The notes below the pieces were generated by a model. It ran no database searches, was not told the origin of the DNA, and was given only the letters and a program-made list of their open reading frames with translations. Positions 1 to 8,814 of a DNA stretch of 37,786 nucleotides are shown piece after piece. Location: contig SVBA01000018.1 in assembly GCA_015059095.1 (NCBI GenBank), positions 1-37,786 on the forward strand. Reading direction: 5' to 3'. Origin of the DNA: Erysipelotrichaceae bacterium (GTDB lineage: Bacteria; Bacillota_I; Bacilli_A; RFN20; CAG-449). The translations under genes were made by a program, and so were the position numbers. The first letter of the stretch is position 1. Every line of letters starts with the position of its first letter.

Positions 1-54
1 GGTTATACTAATTTTAAACGTCTTAGAAAAAGACTTTTATATATGTCTTGCAAT

Positions 55-86
55 AAAAAAAGGAACCAGATTTATCTCTGATTCCT
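55..86 (-). terminator. Rho-independent terminator of the downstream ene-reductase gene
   Basis: Read on the minus strand, a 10-bp stem (positions 77-86 with 61-70, one G-U pair) closes a 6-nt loop and is followed by six Ts (55-60). It sits about 30 bp past the stop codon of the minus-strand gene that ends at 118. The remaining 54 bases at the left edge show no coding signal. Confidence 0.85.
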
Positions 87-117
87 ATATGTTAACCCCA
101 TAAGTTTTAACATCTTT

Positions 118-2106
118 TTATTTTTGTCGACCCCATAAAACCCCATTAGATTTTACAGAACCAATTTTTCTTGCTACTTCATAACCAGAAGAAATAGCTT
201 CTTTTAATGTTGCAACACCACCTGCATCACCAGTAACATATACTTTAATACCAGCATCTTCTAATTGAGAAACTAAGGAATTATTTGATCTATATCCAAC
301 TGCATAAACTAATGTATCTGCATCATTAATACAGTGTTCAACACCGTTTTGTTCATAATAAATATTATCTTTATCAACTCTTGTTAAAGTTGCACTTGTC
401 ACCATTTCAATTGGTTTTTTCATCATTCTTTGAACGATTGACGCTCTACCTGCTCCAGCATCTTTCATCATTACTTCTTTCATTGCTTCAATGATAATAA
501 TTTCTCTATTTCTAGGTGCTTTATCATGGACAATAGGTGATAAATAATCAGCAGTTTCACATCCTACAGATCCTCCACCTAAAATAACAATTTTTCTACC
601 TGGGAACTTTTTACCCATTAATACTTCATCAGCAGTCATTGTTTGTTTAAATTCATCAAATTTAGATAAAACAATTGGACTTGAACCACTTGAAAGAACA
701 ACTTCATATCCTTTATATTCGTTTTGTAATTTTTCCAAAGTAATCTCTTCATTTAGTTTAATTTCGACATTATTAAGTTCTAATCTTCTTTTTAAATATT
801 TAATAACTCTAGTTAAATCTTGTTTACAAGGAGGAACTGATGCAGGACGTAATAATCCGCCTAAATCCCCGTCTTTTTCGCATAAAACAACGTTGTGTCC
901 TCTCTTTTTAAGAACGTATGCTGCTTCCATTCCTGAAGGACCTCCACCAATAACTAAAACATTTTTCTTTACTTCAGCTTCAATTAATGTATCTTCATTT
1001 TCTAATTCAAAAGAAGGATTTACGGTGCAAGATACACGTTTACCAAACATAATTCCAGTTAAACATCTTAAACAACCAATACAAGGTCTAATTTCATCAA
1101 CTCTACCTTCTCTTGCTTTATTAGCAAATTCTGGTTCACATAGATTTGCTCTCCCCATAAATACAGCATCTACTTTAGAGTTTGCAATTAATTCTTCAGC
1201 AAACCATGGTTCTAAAATTCTACCAACAGCTACTACTGGAATTGATACATGTTTTTTGATTTCACTAGCACAATCAACATGTGAACCTGCTTTAGTTCCT
1301 GCAGCTGGAATTGCACTGCCTCTAGCGATAGTAACACCACCAGAAACATGGATCATATTAACGCTATGTTTTTCTAATTGCTTTGCTACATATATCATTT
1401 CTGGTAAGCCATTTGCTCCTTCAACATATTCACTACCAGAGATTCTACAATCAATAATAAAATCATCTCCACATCTTTCTCTTACTGCATCAATGACTTC
1501 TAGAGTAAGTTTTAATCTACCATCAATATCTCCACCATATTCATCACATCTTTTATTAAATAATGGAGAAAGGAATCCACCTAATAGACCATGAGCATGT
1601 GCAGCATGAATTTCAACTCCATCTGCTCCTGCTTTCTTCGCTCTTTCTGCAGCATCTGCAAATTGAGAGATAATTACTTTTAATTCTTCTATAGTGACGG
1701 GTCTAGGAGCTTCTTTAGCGTAAGATGGACCAACAGCAGAAGGACCAATTAATCTAGGAGTACCCGGAAGAGGAAAAGCCATGTAGGCAGGATGAAATAA
1801 TTGAGGTAAAATTTTCGCTCCATATTCATGCACACCACTAGCAAGTTTACTCCATCCTTCAATAAATGAATCATCATGAATCGACATATCACCAGGCAAA
1901 TAAACATATGTTGGTTCAACAGTTACAACTTCAGTAACAAATAAGCCAACACCACCTTTAGCCCTAGCTTTATAATGTTCTACTAATTCATCAGTAACAT
2001 ATCCTTTTTTCCCTAAATTAGTTGATAATGGAGGCATAAAAAGTCTATTTTTTACTAATTGATTGCCAATTTTTATTGGACTAAACAAATGTTCATAATT
2101 ATTCAT
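118..2106 (-). CDS. NADH:flavin oxidoreductase / 2,4-dienoyl-CoA reductase-type enzyme (Old Yellow Enzyme family)
   Basis: A 662-residue three-module enzyme of the FadH/BaiCD/enoate reductase type, which uses FMN, a 4Fe-4S cluster and FAD to pass hydride from NAD(P)H to an activated C=C bond in the cytoplasm. The N-terminal FMN barrel begins with the typical LFSPIKIGNQLVKNRL stretch and contains the active-site IHAAHAHG motif. A Cys cluster near residues 343-361 (CIGC-LRC-x11-C) would bind the Fe-S centre; its third spacing is x2, where E. coli FadH has x3. Two dinucleotide folds follow (VIGGGPSGMEAA and ILGGGSVGCETA). Start chosen at 2106 because AAGGAG lies 8-9 nt upstream. It is transcribed alone, divergent from the FakB gene. 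The true substrate is not deducible. A second, more diverged paralogue lies at 8815-10893. Confidence 0.88.
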   Translation of the reverse strand: MNNYEHLFSPIKIGNQLVKNRLFMPPLSTNLGKKGYVTDELVEHYKARAKGGVGLFVTEVVTVEPTYVYLPGDMSIHDDSFIEGWSKLASGVHEYGAKILPQLFHPAYMAFPLPGTPRLIGPSAVGPSYAKEAPRPVTIEELKVIISQFADAAERAKKAGADGVEIHAAHAHGLLGGFLSPLFNKRCDEYGGDIDGRLKLTLEVIDAVRERCGDDFIIDCRISGSEYVEGANGLPEMIYVAKQLEKHSVNMIHVSGGVTIARGSAIPAAGTKAGSHVDCASEIKKHVSIPVVAVGRILEPWFAEELIANSKVDAVFMGRANLCEPEFANKAREGRVDEIRPCIGCLRCLTGIMFGKRVSCTVNPSFELENEDTLIEAEVKKNVLVIGGGPSGMEAAYVLKKRGHNVVLCEKDGDLGGLLRPASVPPCKQDLTRVIKYLKRRLELNNVEIKLNEEITLEKLQNEYKGYEVVLSSGSSPIVLSKFDEFKQTMTADEVLMGKKFPGRKIVILGGGSVGCETADYLSPIVHDKAPRNREIIIIEAMKEVMMKDAGAGRASIVQRMMKKPIEMVTSATLTRVDKDNIYYEQNGVEHCINDADTLVYAVGYRSNNSLVSQLEDAGIKVYVTGDAGGVATLKEAISSGYEVARKIGSVKSNGVLWGRQK

Positions 2107-2114
2107 ATATTTTT

Positions 2115-2132
2115 CTCCTTATATATAAGGAG
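2115..2132. promoter_or_regulatory. Perfect 18-bp palindrome covering the ribosome binding site
   Basis: CTCCTTATATATAAGGAG is a perfect dyad whose left arm is the Shine-Dalgarno of the ene-reductase gene. On the mRNA the SD would pair with its own upstream repeat. A TATAAT-like -10 on the minus strand (2133-2138) abuts it. It could be an operator or an SD-sequestering hairpin; with a 6-bp stem and a 6-nt AT loop either is possible. Confidence 0.5.
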
Positions 2133-2231
2133 ATTATACCATATATCTTACATAGAATGTATTTTTTTCTAAAAATAGTGTCATTTTTTGAGTCAAATCA
2201 CCATTATTTGTCTACTCCAAAGTATAAGTTC

Positions 2232-2260
2232 TTGAAATAATTATAAGAATAACGTACAAT
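2232..2260 (+). promoter_or_regulatory. Sigma-A-type promoter of the fakB-fakA pair
   Basis: TTGAAA (2232-2237), a 17-bp spacer, then TACAAT (2255-2260). Transcription would start near 2267, giving a leader of about 60 nt. Confidence 0.7.
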
Positions 2261-2268
2261 TGTCTATG

Positions 2269-2283
2269 CCGAAGTCACTTTGG
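2269..2283 (+). promoter_or_regulatory. Small hairpin at the 5' end of the fakB leader
   Basis: CCGAAG-TCA-CTTTGG forms a 6-bp stem (one G-U) directly after the predicted transcription start. It may be an mRNA-stabilising 5' hairpin or an operator half; nothing further is visible. Confidence 0.35.
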
Positions 2284-2325
2284 TGTTTTGTTATGACAAA
2301 CTGATTTATATGGAGGAAGTATATT

Positions 2326-3216
2326 ATGAAGAAGTTCCAAGTTTTAACAGATTCAACTGCTAATATTACAAAACAATATCGTGAAATGGTAGATTTAGAT
2401 TATTGTAAAATGCATGTTTCAGTTGATGGAGTAGAATACTCTGCTGACTTAGAATGGGCTGAAATATCTCCACAAGATTTCTATGGAGCAATGAGAAATA
2501 ATGCCAAAACTGCAACTACATTAGTAACTGTTGAAGAATTCGAAAATAAATTTATTAAATATTTAGATCAAGGTCTAGATGTATTATATATTGCATGTTC
2601 ATCAAAATTATCTGGTTCATTAAACAATGCAAAAATTGTTGCTAGTGAATTACAAGAAAGATACCCTGATAGAAAAATTATTTGTTTTGACTCATTAAGA
2701 AGTAATTATGCTGAAGGCATGATTGCAGCTTCTGCAGCAAAACAAGCGAATGAAGGTAAAGATATTGAAGATGTTGTCGATTATTTAAATGAAAATAGAT
2801 TAAAATTCCAATGTCATGCTACTGTTGAAAGTCTAAGCTGGTTAAGAAAAGCTGGTAGAGTTAAAGCAGGTGCTGCATTCTTTGGTAATTTAATTGGTAT
2901 TAAACCAATTCTTTGTGGAGATGCAAGAGGAAACAATTTTGCATACAAGAAAGTTAAAGGTCGTAAAAATTCTTTAGATGATTTAGTAAATACAACTATT
3001 GAAAGAATCGAAAATCCTTCTGAAGCAGTAGTATTTATTGATCATGCTGACTCAATTGAAGATGCAAACTATGTAAAAGAACAATTAGAATCTAAAATTC
3101 AATTAAAAGAAATTTATATTAACTACTTAGGACCTATTATCGGTTCTACAGTTGGTCCTGGTGCAATTATTGTAAACTTCTTTGGTAAAAAAGTTACAAT
3201 CATGGGAGAAGAATAG
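2326..3216 (+). CDS. fakB: DegV family fatty-acid-binding protein (FakB-like)
   Basis: DegV/FakB proteins hold a fatty acid and present its carboxylate to the kinase FakA, feeding exogenous fatty acids into phospholipid synthesis as acyl-phosphate. The 296-residue length is normal. Visible family motifs are DSTANI (residues 8-13), the SSKLSGSLNNA loop near residues 91-101 and ESLSWLRKAGRV near 168-179, equivalent to the family's ETLxYLxxGGRI stretch. There is no signal peptide, so it is cytoplasmic. GGAGG lies 9 nt before ATG. The next gene starts 2 bp after the stop and encodes the matching kinase. The gene belongs to the FakB group by context; lipid specificity cannot be read from sequence. 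Confidence 0.87.
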   Translation: MKKFQVLTDSTANITKQYREMVDLDYCKMHVSVDGVEYSADLEWAEISPQDFYGAMRNNAKTATTLVTVEEFENKFIKYLDQGLDVLYIACSSKLSGSLNNAKIVASELQERYPDRKIICFDSLRSNYAEGMIAASAAKQANEGKDIEDVVDYLNENRLKFQCHATVESLSWLRKAGRVKAGAAFFGNLIGIKPILCGDARGNNFAYKKVKGRKNSLDDLVNTTIERIENPSEAVVFIDHADSIEDANYVKEQLESKIQLKEIYINYLGPIIGSTVGPGAIIVNFFGKKVTIMGEE

Positions 3217-3218
3217 TT

Positions 3219-4871
3219 ATGGATATTAATATTATAAATAGTTCTTCTTACCTGAGTTTAGTTGAAAGTGGTGCTAGAAATTTAGCTTTAGATTACGAAA
3301 GAATTAATGCACTAAATGTTTTCCCTGTTCCAGATGGTGATACTGGAAGTAATATGAAAATGACTATTGAAGGTGGAATTAAATCATTTAAGGATATTAA
3401 TTCTCTTTCATTAGGTGAAGTTTCAAAACAAATCGCTAGATCAATGGTCTTATCTGCTAGAGGTAACTCTGGTGTTATTTTATCTCAATTCTTTAAAGGT
3501 GTTTCTTTAGGTTTAGAATCATTAGATACTGCTAATGTTATCGATTTTGCTAAAGCGATGGTTGAAGGAACTAAAAAAGCATATAGCGTTGTTTCCAACC
3601 CTACTGAAGGTACAGTATTAACTGTTATGAGAGAAGCAGGTGAAAAAGCAATCTCTTTAATTAATGAAGAAAATACATTAGTAGATTATTTCACTTACTA
3701 TATTAAAGAAGCTCATGAATCTTTAGCAAGAACTCCTGATTTATTACCAGTATTAAAAAAAGCAGGAGTTATTGATTCAGGTGGTGCAGGTTTCATCTTA
3801 GTTGTTGAAGGTATGCTTAAGGCTTTAAAAGGTATCACTATTGAAAAAGGAAGCTCTTCAGTTAGTTCTAATTCAATTGATACTTCTTCATTCAATGCCG
3901 ATTCAGAATTAACTTATGGATACTGTACAGAATTTATCTTACAACTTCAAAATAGCAAAGTTGATCCTGCTACATTCGATTTAAATATTATTAATCGTTT
4001 CTTAAAAGAACATGGTAATTCCATAGTCTCTTTTAAAGACGAAGATATTGTTAAAGTTCATGTTCATACATTTGATCCAGGTTTAGTTTTAACTGAATGT
4101 AGAAAATATGGTGAATTTTTAACATTAAAAATTGAAAATATGAACGTTCAACATTCTGAAACTGAATTAGTTGGAAGTGAACAAGAAGAAATTGAAATTG
4201 AATATAAAAAATATGCAACTGTTGTTGTTGCTAACGGTTCAGGACTTGTAGAAACTTTTAAAGAAGCTGGTGTTGATCAAGTTGTTTCTGGTGGACAAAC
4301 TATGAATACTTCTACTGAGGATTTCATCAATGCATTTGAACATATCAACGCTGATTATATTTTAGTTTACCCTAACAATAGTAATATTAAAATGGCAGCT
4401 AAAATGGCAGCAGACAATTATGATAAAGCAAAAGTAATAGTCATTCCAACTAGAACAATTGCAGAAGGTTATTCTTGTATCTCTATGTTAGATACATCTT
4501 GTGATGACATTGATACAATTGTTGAAGAACAAAAATCAGTATTAGAAAATGTATCTACAATCGAAGTTACTTATTCTATTAGAGATTGTTTAATTAATAA
4601 TTTACAAATTGAAAAAGGAAACTATATTGTTTTATATAACGACGAACTAATTTCTACAAATAAAAATAGAGTTGAATCAATTAAAGATGCTATAAGAAAA
4701 ATTGAGGATTTCAGCGAAAAACAAGTATTAACATTAATTTATGGAAAAAATGTTAATAAAGATGAAATTGAAGAAATAACTTCATTTGTTCAATCGATAA
4801 ATAGATATTGTGAAGTATATCCAATTAAAGGTAATCAAGATATTTATTCATATATTATTGGACTTGAATAA
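3219..4871 (+). CDS. fakA: Fatty acid kinase catalytic subunit, DAK/DhaL-type (FakA-like)
   Basis: A 550-residue protein of the FakA (YloV/DAK2) family, which phosphorylates FakB-bound fatty acid with ATP. The N-terminal DhaL-like nucleotide domain carries NVFPVPDGDTGSNM (residues 33-46), whose Asp residues bind Mg-ATP, and RGNSGVILSQFFKG near residues 80-93, followed by DSGGAG near 186. The C-terminal part (about 330-550) is the FakA-specific DegV-like domain with RTIAEGYSCISMLD. The SD (GGGAGAAG) lies inside the end of fakB, so the two genes are translationally linked. A strong terminator closes the operon. Confidence 0.88.
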   Translation: MDINIINSSSYLSLVESGARNLALDYERINALNVFPVPDGDTGSNMKMTIEGGIKSFKDINSLSLGEVSKQIARSMVLSARGNSGVILSQFFKGVSLGLESLDTANVIDFAKAMVEGTKKAYSVVSNPTEGTVLTVMREAGEKAISLINEENTLVDYFTYYIKEAHESLARTPDLLPVLKKAGVIDSGGAGFILVVEGMLKALKGITIEKGSSSVSSNSIDTSSFNADSELTYGYCTEFILQLQNSKVDPATFDLNIINRFLKEHGNSIVSFKDEDIVKVHVHTFDPGLVLTECRKYGEFLTLKIENMNVQHSETELVGSEQEEIEIEYKKYATVVVANGSGLVETFKEAGVDQVVSGGQTMNTSTEDFINAFEHINADYILVYPNNSNIKMAAKMAADNYDKAKVIVIPTRTIAEGYSCISMLDTSCDDIDTIVEEQKSVLENVSTIEVTYSIRDCLINNLQIEKGNYIVLYNDELISTNKNRVESIKDAIRKIEDFSEKQVLTLIYGKNVNKDEIEEITSFVQSINRYCEVYPIKGNQDIYSYIIGLE

Positions 4872-4873
4872 TA

Positions 4874-4910
4874 AAAGACTAAGGAAAAATAAATTCCTTA
4901 GTCTTTTTTT
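4874..4910. terminator. Bidirectional-looking terminator between fakA and tetR
   Basis: A perfect 13-bp stem (4874-4886 with 4894-4906), 7-nt loop and T-tract to 4910 terminates fakA on the plus strand. The convergent tetR stop codon lies at 4909-4911, and the A-rich left flank can serve as its T-tract on the minus strand. Confidence 0.88.
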
Positions 4911-5472
4911 AAAATATACTTTTTAAATCTTTATATAAATTATAAGTAAGATTAGCCATATCGTTAACTGGTTCTCTAAAATCATTATTGTACCATTTTG
5001 TTGCAATTGCAATTAATCCTGCGATTAATGCTACTACATTATATTCATCAACTTTAGTATACTCTCTATTAACAACTAATCCACTTTCAATCATATATTC
5101 ATAAATATTAATTTTTGCTTTGAAAATTAATTGAATTGTTTTTCTATTCATCTTAATGCTAGTAAAGAATAATTTAAACCATTCAAGTAAATTATCTTTT
5201 AAGTTTGGATCAGATAATGAGTTAACTATTATTCTTAAAATATTTAGTGAGAAATCTTTTAAAACATCTTCTTTATTTTTATAGTTACGATAAAAAGCTG
5301 CTCTTGACACACCAGATTTTTCTACTAATTCAGTAATCGAAATTTTTTCAAACTCTTTTGTAGACATTAAATTGATTAATGCTGTTTGAATTGATTCTCT
5401 AGTTATTTTTTTAGATTCTTCATTCGCAGTTCTTAAATTTGCTAATCTCTTTTCTAAATTTTTATCTATCAT
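4909..5472 (-). CDS. TetR/AcrR family transcriptional regulator
   Basis: A 187-residue one-component regulator with the TetR N-terminal DNA-binding domain. The helix-turn-helix runs through ISITELVEKSGVSRAAFYRNYKNKEDVL (about residues 43-70, with the typical AAFYRNYKNKE recognition helix). The C-terminal helical ligand domain (80-187) has no recognisable ligand signature. The SD is AAGGAG, 9-10 nt before ATG. The gene lies directly downstream of kdgK, separated only by the kdgK terminator, and converges on fakA. It could be read through from the uronate genes or have a promoter hidden at the terminator. TetR regulators beside DAK-like genes are known (DhaS type), but a link to fakA is only inference. 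Confidence 0.82.
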   Translation of the reverse strand: MIDKNLEKRLANLRTANEESKKITRESIQTALINLMSTKEFEKISITELVEKSGVSRAAFYRNYKNKEDVLKDFSLNILRIIVNSLSDPNLKDNLLEWFKLFFTSIKMNRKTIQLIFKAKINIYEYMIESGLVVNREYTKVDEYNVVALIAGLIAIATKWYNNDFREPVNDMANLTYNLYKDLKSIF

Positions 5473-5491
5473 TTTCTTTTCTCCTTTATAG

Positions 5492-5517
5492 AAAGAAAAA
5501 GGCTATTTTCATAGCCT
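5492..5517 (-). terminator. Terminator after kdgK, lying in the tetR leader
   Basis: On the minus strand a 7-bp stem (AGGCTAT/ATAGCCT, 5511-5517 with 5500-5506) with a 4-nt loop is followed by TTTTTCTTTC. It ends the eda-kdgK transcript only about 20 nt before the tetR start codon, so read-through would feed tetR. Confidence 0.75.
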
Positions 5518-5521
5518 ATTT

Positions 5522-6547
5522 TTATCTTTGTACTCTACCTGAAGCATCTCCACCAGCAAGATTTAATACTTCATCAACTGATACTGCATTGAAATCTCCT
5601 GGGATAGTATGTTTTAAAGCAGAAGCTGCAACTGCAAACTCAAGTGCTTTTCCTTGATCATTAGGATAAGTTAATAATCCATGAATTAAACCACCTGCAA
5701 ATGAGTCGCCACCACCAACTCTATCAATAATTGGATTAATGTCATAACGTTTTGAAGCATAGAATTCTTTACCATTGTAAATTAAAGCTTTCCAACCATT
5801 ATGTGTAGCAGAATAAGATTCTCTTAATGTAGAAACAACATATTTAAAATTAAATTGTTCTGCCATTTGTTTGAAGATTGCATAGTAACCTTCTGCATCA
5901 GTTTTTCCACCTTCAACGTCAGCTTCTGGATGGAAACCTAAACATAATGCTGCATCTTCTTCATTACCAATACAAACATCAACATATTCCATTAAAGGTC
6001 TCATAATTGAGATTGCTTTTTCACTTGTCCATAATTTTTTACGGAAGTTTAAGTCAACTGAAACTGTAACACCATGTCTTTTTGCTGCTTTACATGCTTC
6101 TTTTAATACTTCTGCTGATTTATCAGAAATTGCTGGAGTAATACCAGACCAATGGAACCAAGAAGCGCCTTCAAAAATTTTATCAAAATCAAAATCTTCA
6201 ATAGAAGCTTCTGCAATTGATGATCCAGCTCTATCGTAAATTACTTTAGAAGGTCTCATTGAAGCACCTGTTTCTAAGAAATAGATACCTAAACGATTAC
6301 CACCACGAGCGATATAAGAAGTATTAACATCAAATTTTCTTAATGCATTAATTGCGCATTGACCAATTTCATGAGATGGAACTTTACTTACAAAATAAGC
6401 ATCGTGACCATAATTAGATAAAGATACTGCTACGTTAGCTTCTCCACCACCATAACAAGCATCAAATGAAATAGCTTGAACAAATCTAGAATTACCTTCT
6501 GTAGATAGTCTAAGCATAATTTCGCCCATTGTTACTACTTTTGCCAT
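5522..6547 (-). CDS. kdgK: 2-dehydro-3-deoxygluconokinase (PfkB/ribokinase family)
   Basis: Phosphorylates 2-keto-3-deoxygluconate (KDG) to KDPG with ATP, the penultimate step of hexuronate breakdown. The 341-residue cytoplasmic protein begins VVTMGEIMLRLS, as KdgK proteins do, has the sugar-binding GGGEANVAVSLSNYG stretch (33-47) and the PfkB signature DRVGGGDSFAGG (275-286), with Asp281 as likely catalytic base. Its ATG lies 3 bp after the eda stop codon, and its SD (AAGGAG) overlaps the eda terminus, so the two genes form one unit. The pairing with a KDPG aldolase supports KDG rather than fructose or ribose as substrate. Confidence 0.92.
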   Translation of the reverse strand: MAKVVTMGEIMLRLSTEGNSRFVQAISFDACYGGGEANVAVSLSNYGHDAYFVSKVPSHEIGQCAINALRKFDVNTSYIARGGNRLGIYFLETGASMRPSKVIYDRAGSSIAEASIEDFDFDKIFEGASWFHWSGITPAISDKSAEVLKEACKAAKRHGVTVSVDLNFRKKLWTSEKAISIMRPLMEYVDVCIGNEEDAALCLGFHPEADVEGGKTDAEGYYAIFKQMAEQFNFKYVVSTLRESYSATHNGWKALIYNGKEFYASKRYDINPIIDRVGGGDSFAGGLIHGLLTYPNDQGKALEFAVAASALKHTIPGDFNAVSVDEVLNLAGGDASGRVQR

Positions 6548-6550
6548 AAA

Positions 6551-7162
6551 TTATTCTCCTTTAACTATTTTTCTAGCTTCTAAACAAACTTGAACTGTTT
6601 CTTTAGGATCTTTTTTAACTACCCAAGAACCACCGCAAGCAATAATTTTATCACTAGCAATGAATTCTTTTAAATTTTCATTACTTACTCCACCTGTAGG
6701 CATAAATTTACATTGTGGGAAAGCTGCACCTAATGCTTTGATTGCCTTTAATCCACCAAATACACCTGCTGGGAAGAATTTTAGTGTTGTTAAACCTAAA
6801 TCGATAGCTTCCATAATTTCTGTAGGAGTTACTACACCTGGAAGATATGGAACGTTTGCTTCTTTACAAACAGCAGCTACTGATTTAGATAAACCAGGAG
6901 AAACAATAAACTTAACTCCGCAAGCAATTGCTTCTTTAGCTTGAGCTTCATTAATTACTGTACCCGCACCAATTAAAGCATTTGGAAATTCTTTAACTGC
7001 CAATTTAATACATTCAGCTGCACACTCTGTTCTAAAACAAATTTCTGCAATAGGTACATCTCCATCTACTAAAGCTTGAACTGTTGGGATTGTATCTTCA
7101 ACTTTATTTAATACTACAACTGGAACAATTCCAATTTCTTTGACTTTTTCTAATACTGACAT
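6551..7162 (-). CDS. eda: 2-keto-3-deoxy-6-phosphogluconate (KDPG) aldolase
   Basis: Cleaves KDPG to pyruvate and glyceraldehyde-3-phosphate through a lysine Schiff base. Numbered from the ATG at 7162 the 203-residue protein shows Glu40 and Arg44 in PIAEICFRTE and Lys128 in TLKFFPAG, matching E. coli Eda Glu45, Arg49 and Lys133. A longer frame starts at TTG (7186), but AAAGGAG sits 8 nt before the ATG at 7162, inside that extension, so 7162 is preferred. First gene of the eda-kdgK unit, with its own strong promoter. Confidence 0.93.
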   Translation of the reverse strand: MSVLEKVKEIGIVPVVVLNKVEDTIPTVQALVDGDVPIAEICFRTECAAECIKLAVKEFPNALIGAGTVINEAQAKEAIACGVKFIVSPGLSKSVAAVCKEANVPYLPGVVTPTEIMEAIDLGLTTLKFFPAGVFGGLKAIKALGAAFPQCKFMPTGGVSNENLKEFIASDKIIACGGSWVVKKDPKETVQVCLEARKIVKGE

Positions 7163-7197
7163 AGACTTTACTCCTTTAAAAATCAAAACATACGACC

Positions 7198-7226
7198 ATT
7201 ATAATACTTTTAATAAATTGTATCAA
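7198..7226 (-). promoter_or_regulatory. Promoter of eda-kdgK
   Basis: Minus strand: TTGATA (7221-7226), 17-bp spacer, TATAAT (7198-7203). Near-consensus sigma-A promoter directly after the uxaC stop codon. Confidence 0.82.
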
Positions 7227-7231
7227 TTTAT
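7213..7231. promoter_or_regulatory. Inverted repeat over the eda -35 box
   Basis: ATAAATTG-TAT-CAATTTAT is an 8-3-8 perfect dyad covering the -35 region, a classical repressor position. Its core (TTGTATCAA) is related to, but shorter than, the TTGTAATACAA dyads before uxaC and the SDR gene, so it may or may not bind the same regulator. Confidence 0.5.
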
Positions 7232-7232
7232 T

Positions 7233-8645
7233 TTATCTATTTGAATCAAAATATGCTTTTGCATTGTTAAAGCAAATACCTTCAACAATCTTTCCTAAAA
7301 ATTCAATGTCATTTGGATATTCACCATTTTCTACTAAATCACCTAATTTATTACAAAGAACTCTACGGAAATATTCATGTCTAGTATAACTTAAGAATGA
7401 TCTTGAATCTGTTAACATACCAACAAATCTAGATAATAACCCTAAATTTGATAAAGCTTGAATTTGTTTTTCCATACCATCTTTTTGATCTAAGAACCAC
7501 CAAGCTGAACCAAGTTGCATTTTACCTGGAACACCTTCTTCTGCAAAGCAGAAGATTAAAGTTGCTAATAATTCGTTATCAACTGGATTTAAAGAATAAA
7601 CAATAGTTTTTGGAAGTTGAGCAGTTGATTCAAGTGTATCTAAAATTCTCGATAATTGAGGGGCAAAATTACCATCATTAATTGAGTCAAATCCAGTATC
7701 TGGACCTACTAATTTCATCATTCTAGAATTGTTGTTTCTTAATGCTTTAATATGGTATTGTTGAACCCAACCATGAGCATGATAAGCTCTACCAAAGAAT
7801 ACAATAATATATCCTCTATAGATTGCAGCCTCATCAAGAGTTAATTTTTCGCCTTTTAATGCTTTTTGTAAAACTGCATCTACTTCTTCTCTTGTTGCAT
7901 CTTTATAAACTACTACTTCTAATGAGTGGTCTGCTACTCTACAACCAACTTCATGGAAATATTCAATTCTTTCTAATAAACCCTTTTCTAAATCATCAAG
8001 ATTTTTAATTTCATAACCTAAAACTTCATTTAATTTTGCTACATAAGGTAAGAAAGTATCCCAATCAATATTTACAATTTTATCAGGTCTAAATGAAGGA
8101 TATACTTTTGTTTTAAATGATGTATCTTCTTTTAACAATTTATGCCATTTCAAATCATCAATTGGATCATCAGTTGTACATAAAGAATATACATTACTTT
8201 CTTCAATAATCTTTCTTACAGTTTTAGTTTGTAATACTTCATTCATGTGATCATAAATTTTTTCAGCATTCTTTGGAGAGAAAGGTTCTTCAACACCAAA
8301 ATAATTCTTTAATTCTAAATGAGACCAGTGATATAAAGGATTACCAACAGTATAAGGAATAGTTTCAGCCCATTTTAAGAATTTTTCTTTTTTAGAAGCA
8401 TTACCAGTAATATATTTTTCTTCAATACCATTATTTCTCATTGCTCTCCATTTATAATGATCTCCAGCATGACCTTCTACTAACCATAAATCAGTAATTG
8501 ATTCAAACTTTCTATCTTCATAAATTTCTTTAGCATTTAAATGACAATGATAATCATAAATTGGCATTTTTTTAGCATATTCATGATAAAGAATTTTTGC
8601 AGTTTCAGTTTTTAATAAAAAATCTTTGTCTAAAAATTGTTTCAT
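7233..8645 (-). CDS. uxaC: Uronate isomerase (glucuronate/galacturonate isomerase)
   Basis: Converts D-glucuronate to D-fructuronate (or galacturonate to tagaturonate), the entry step of the Ashwell pathway in the cytoplasm. The 470-residue protein is full length for UxaC, starts MKQFLDKDFLLKTETAKILYH in family fashion, and has the metal-binding His33-x-His35 (YDYHCHLNA) of this amidohydrolase-fold enzyme, with the C-terminal SYTRHEYFRR stretch also visible. The frame opens 11 codons earlier, but AAGGAG stands 6 nt before the ATG at 8645, which is taken as the start. A dyad shared with the SDR gene lies in its leader/promoter region. Monocistronic. Confidence 0.95.
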   Translation of the reverse strand: MKQFLDKDFLLKTETAKILYHEYAKKMPIYDYHCHLNAKEIYEDRKFESITDLWLVEGHAGDHYKWRAMRNNGIEEKYITGNASKKEKFLKWAETIPYTVGNPLYHWSHLELKNYFGVEEPFSPKNAEKIYDHMNEVLQTKTVRKIIEESNVYSLCTTDDPIDDLKWHKLLKEDTSFKTKVYPSFRPDKIVNIDWDTFLPYVAKLNEVLGYEIKNLDDLEKGLLERIEYFHEVGCRVADHSLEVVVYKDATREEVDAVLQKALKGEKLTLDEAAIYRGYIIVFFGRAYHAHGWVQQYHIKALRNNNSRMMKLVGPDTGFDSINDGNFAPQLSRILDTLESTAQLPKTIVYSLNPVDNELLATLIFCFAEEGVPGKMQLGSAWWFLDQKDGMEKQIQALSNLGLLSRFVGMLTDSRSFLSYTRHEYFRRVLCNKLGDLVENGEYPNDIEFLGKIVEGICFNNAKAYFDSNR

Positions 8646-8680
8646 ATTGTTCTCCTTCTTAAAAACCATAATATACAATT

Positions 8681-8697
8681 ATATTGTAATACAATAT
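8681..8697. promoter_or_regulatory. Operator-like dyad upstream of uxaC
   Basis: ATATTGT-AAT-ACAATAT is a perfect 7-3-7 dyad, overlapping a minus-strand TATAAT (8678-8683). The 11-bp core TTGTAATACAA recurs exactly before the fructuronate reductase gene (12603-12621). GntR-type uronate regulators favour such TTGTAnnACAA-like dyads, so a shared uronate regulator encoded elsewhere is a reasonable inference. Confidence 0.62.
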
Positions 8698-8765
8698 AAA
8701 AAATAAATAAATACAAAATCTTTTTCAATTTATATAATTTTTCCAAAAAAACATAATAAGTAGAA

Positions 8766-8798
8766 TAAAAAAGCTTAGAAGCAAATACTTCTAAGCTT
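8766..8798 (-). terminator. Terminator of the SDR-HAD-ene-reductase operon
   Basis: A perfect 11-bp stem (8788-8798 with 8771-8781), 6-nt loop, and a T-run on the minus strand. It lies 17 bp past the stop codon of the gene ending at 8815. Confidence 0.87.
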
Positions 8799-8814
8799 AT
8801 TAATAAACATCTAA

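Noticed and set aside
893-1594. Long open frame opposite the first ene-reductase gene (and similar antisense frames at 9764-10045, 20549-21726, 32629-33008)
   Set aside because: Antisense shadows of well-supported genes, with no SD and hydrophobic or low-complexity translations caused by A/T-biased codons.
7163-7186. Upstream TTG start for eda (eight extra residues)
   Set aside because: The extension contains the AAAGGAG ribosome binding site of the ATG at 7162.
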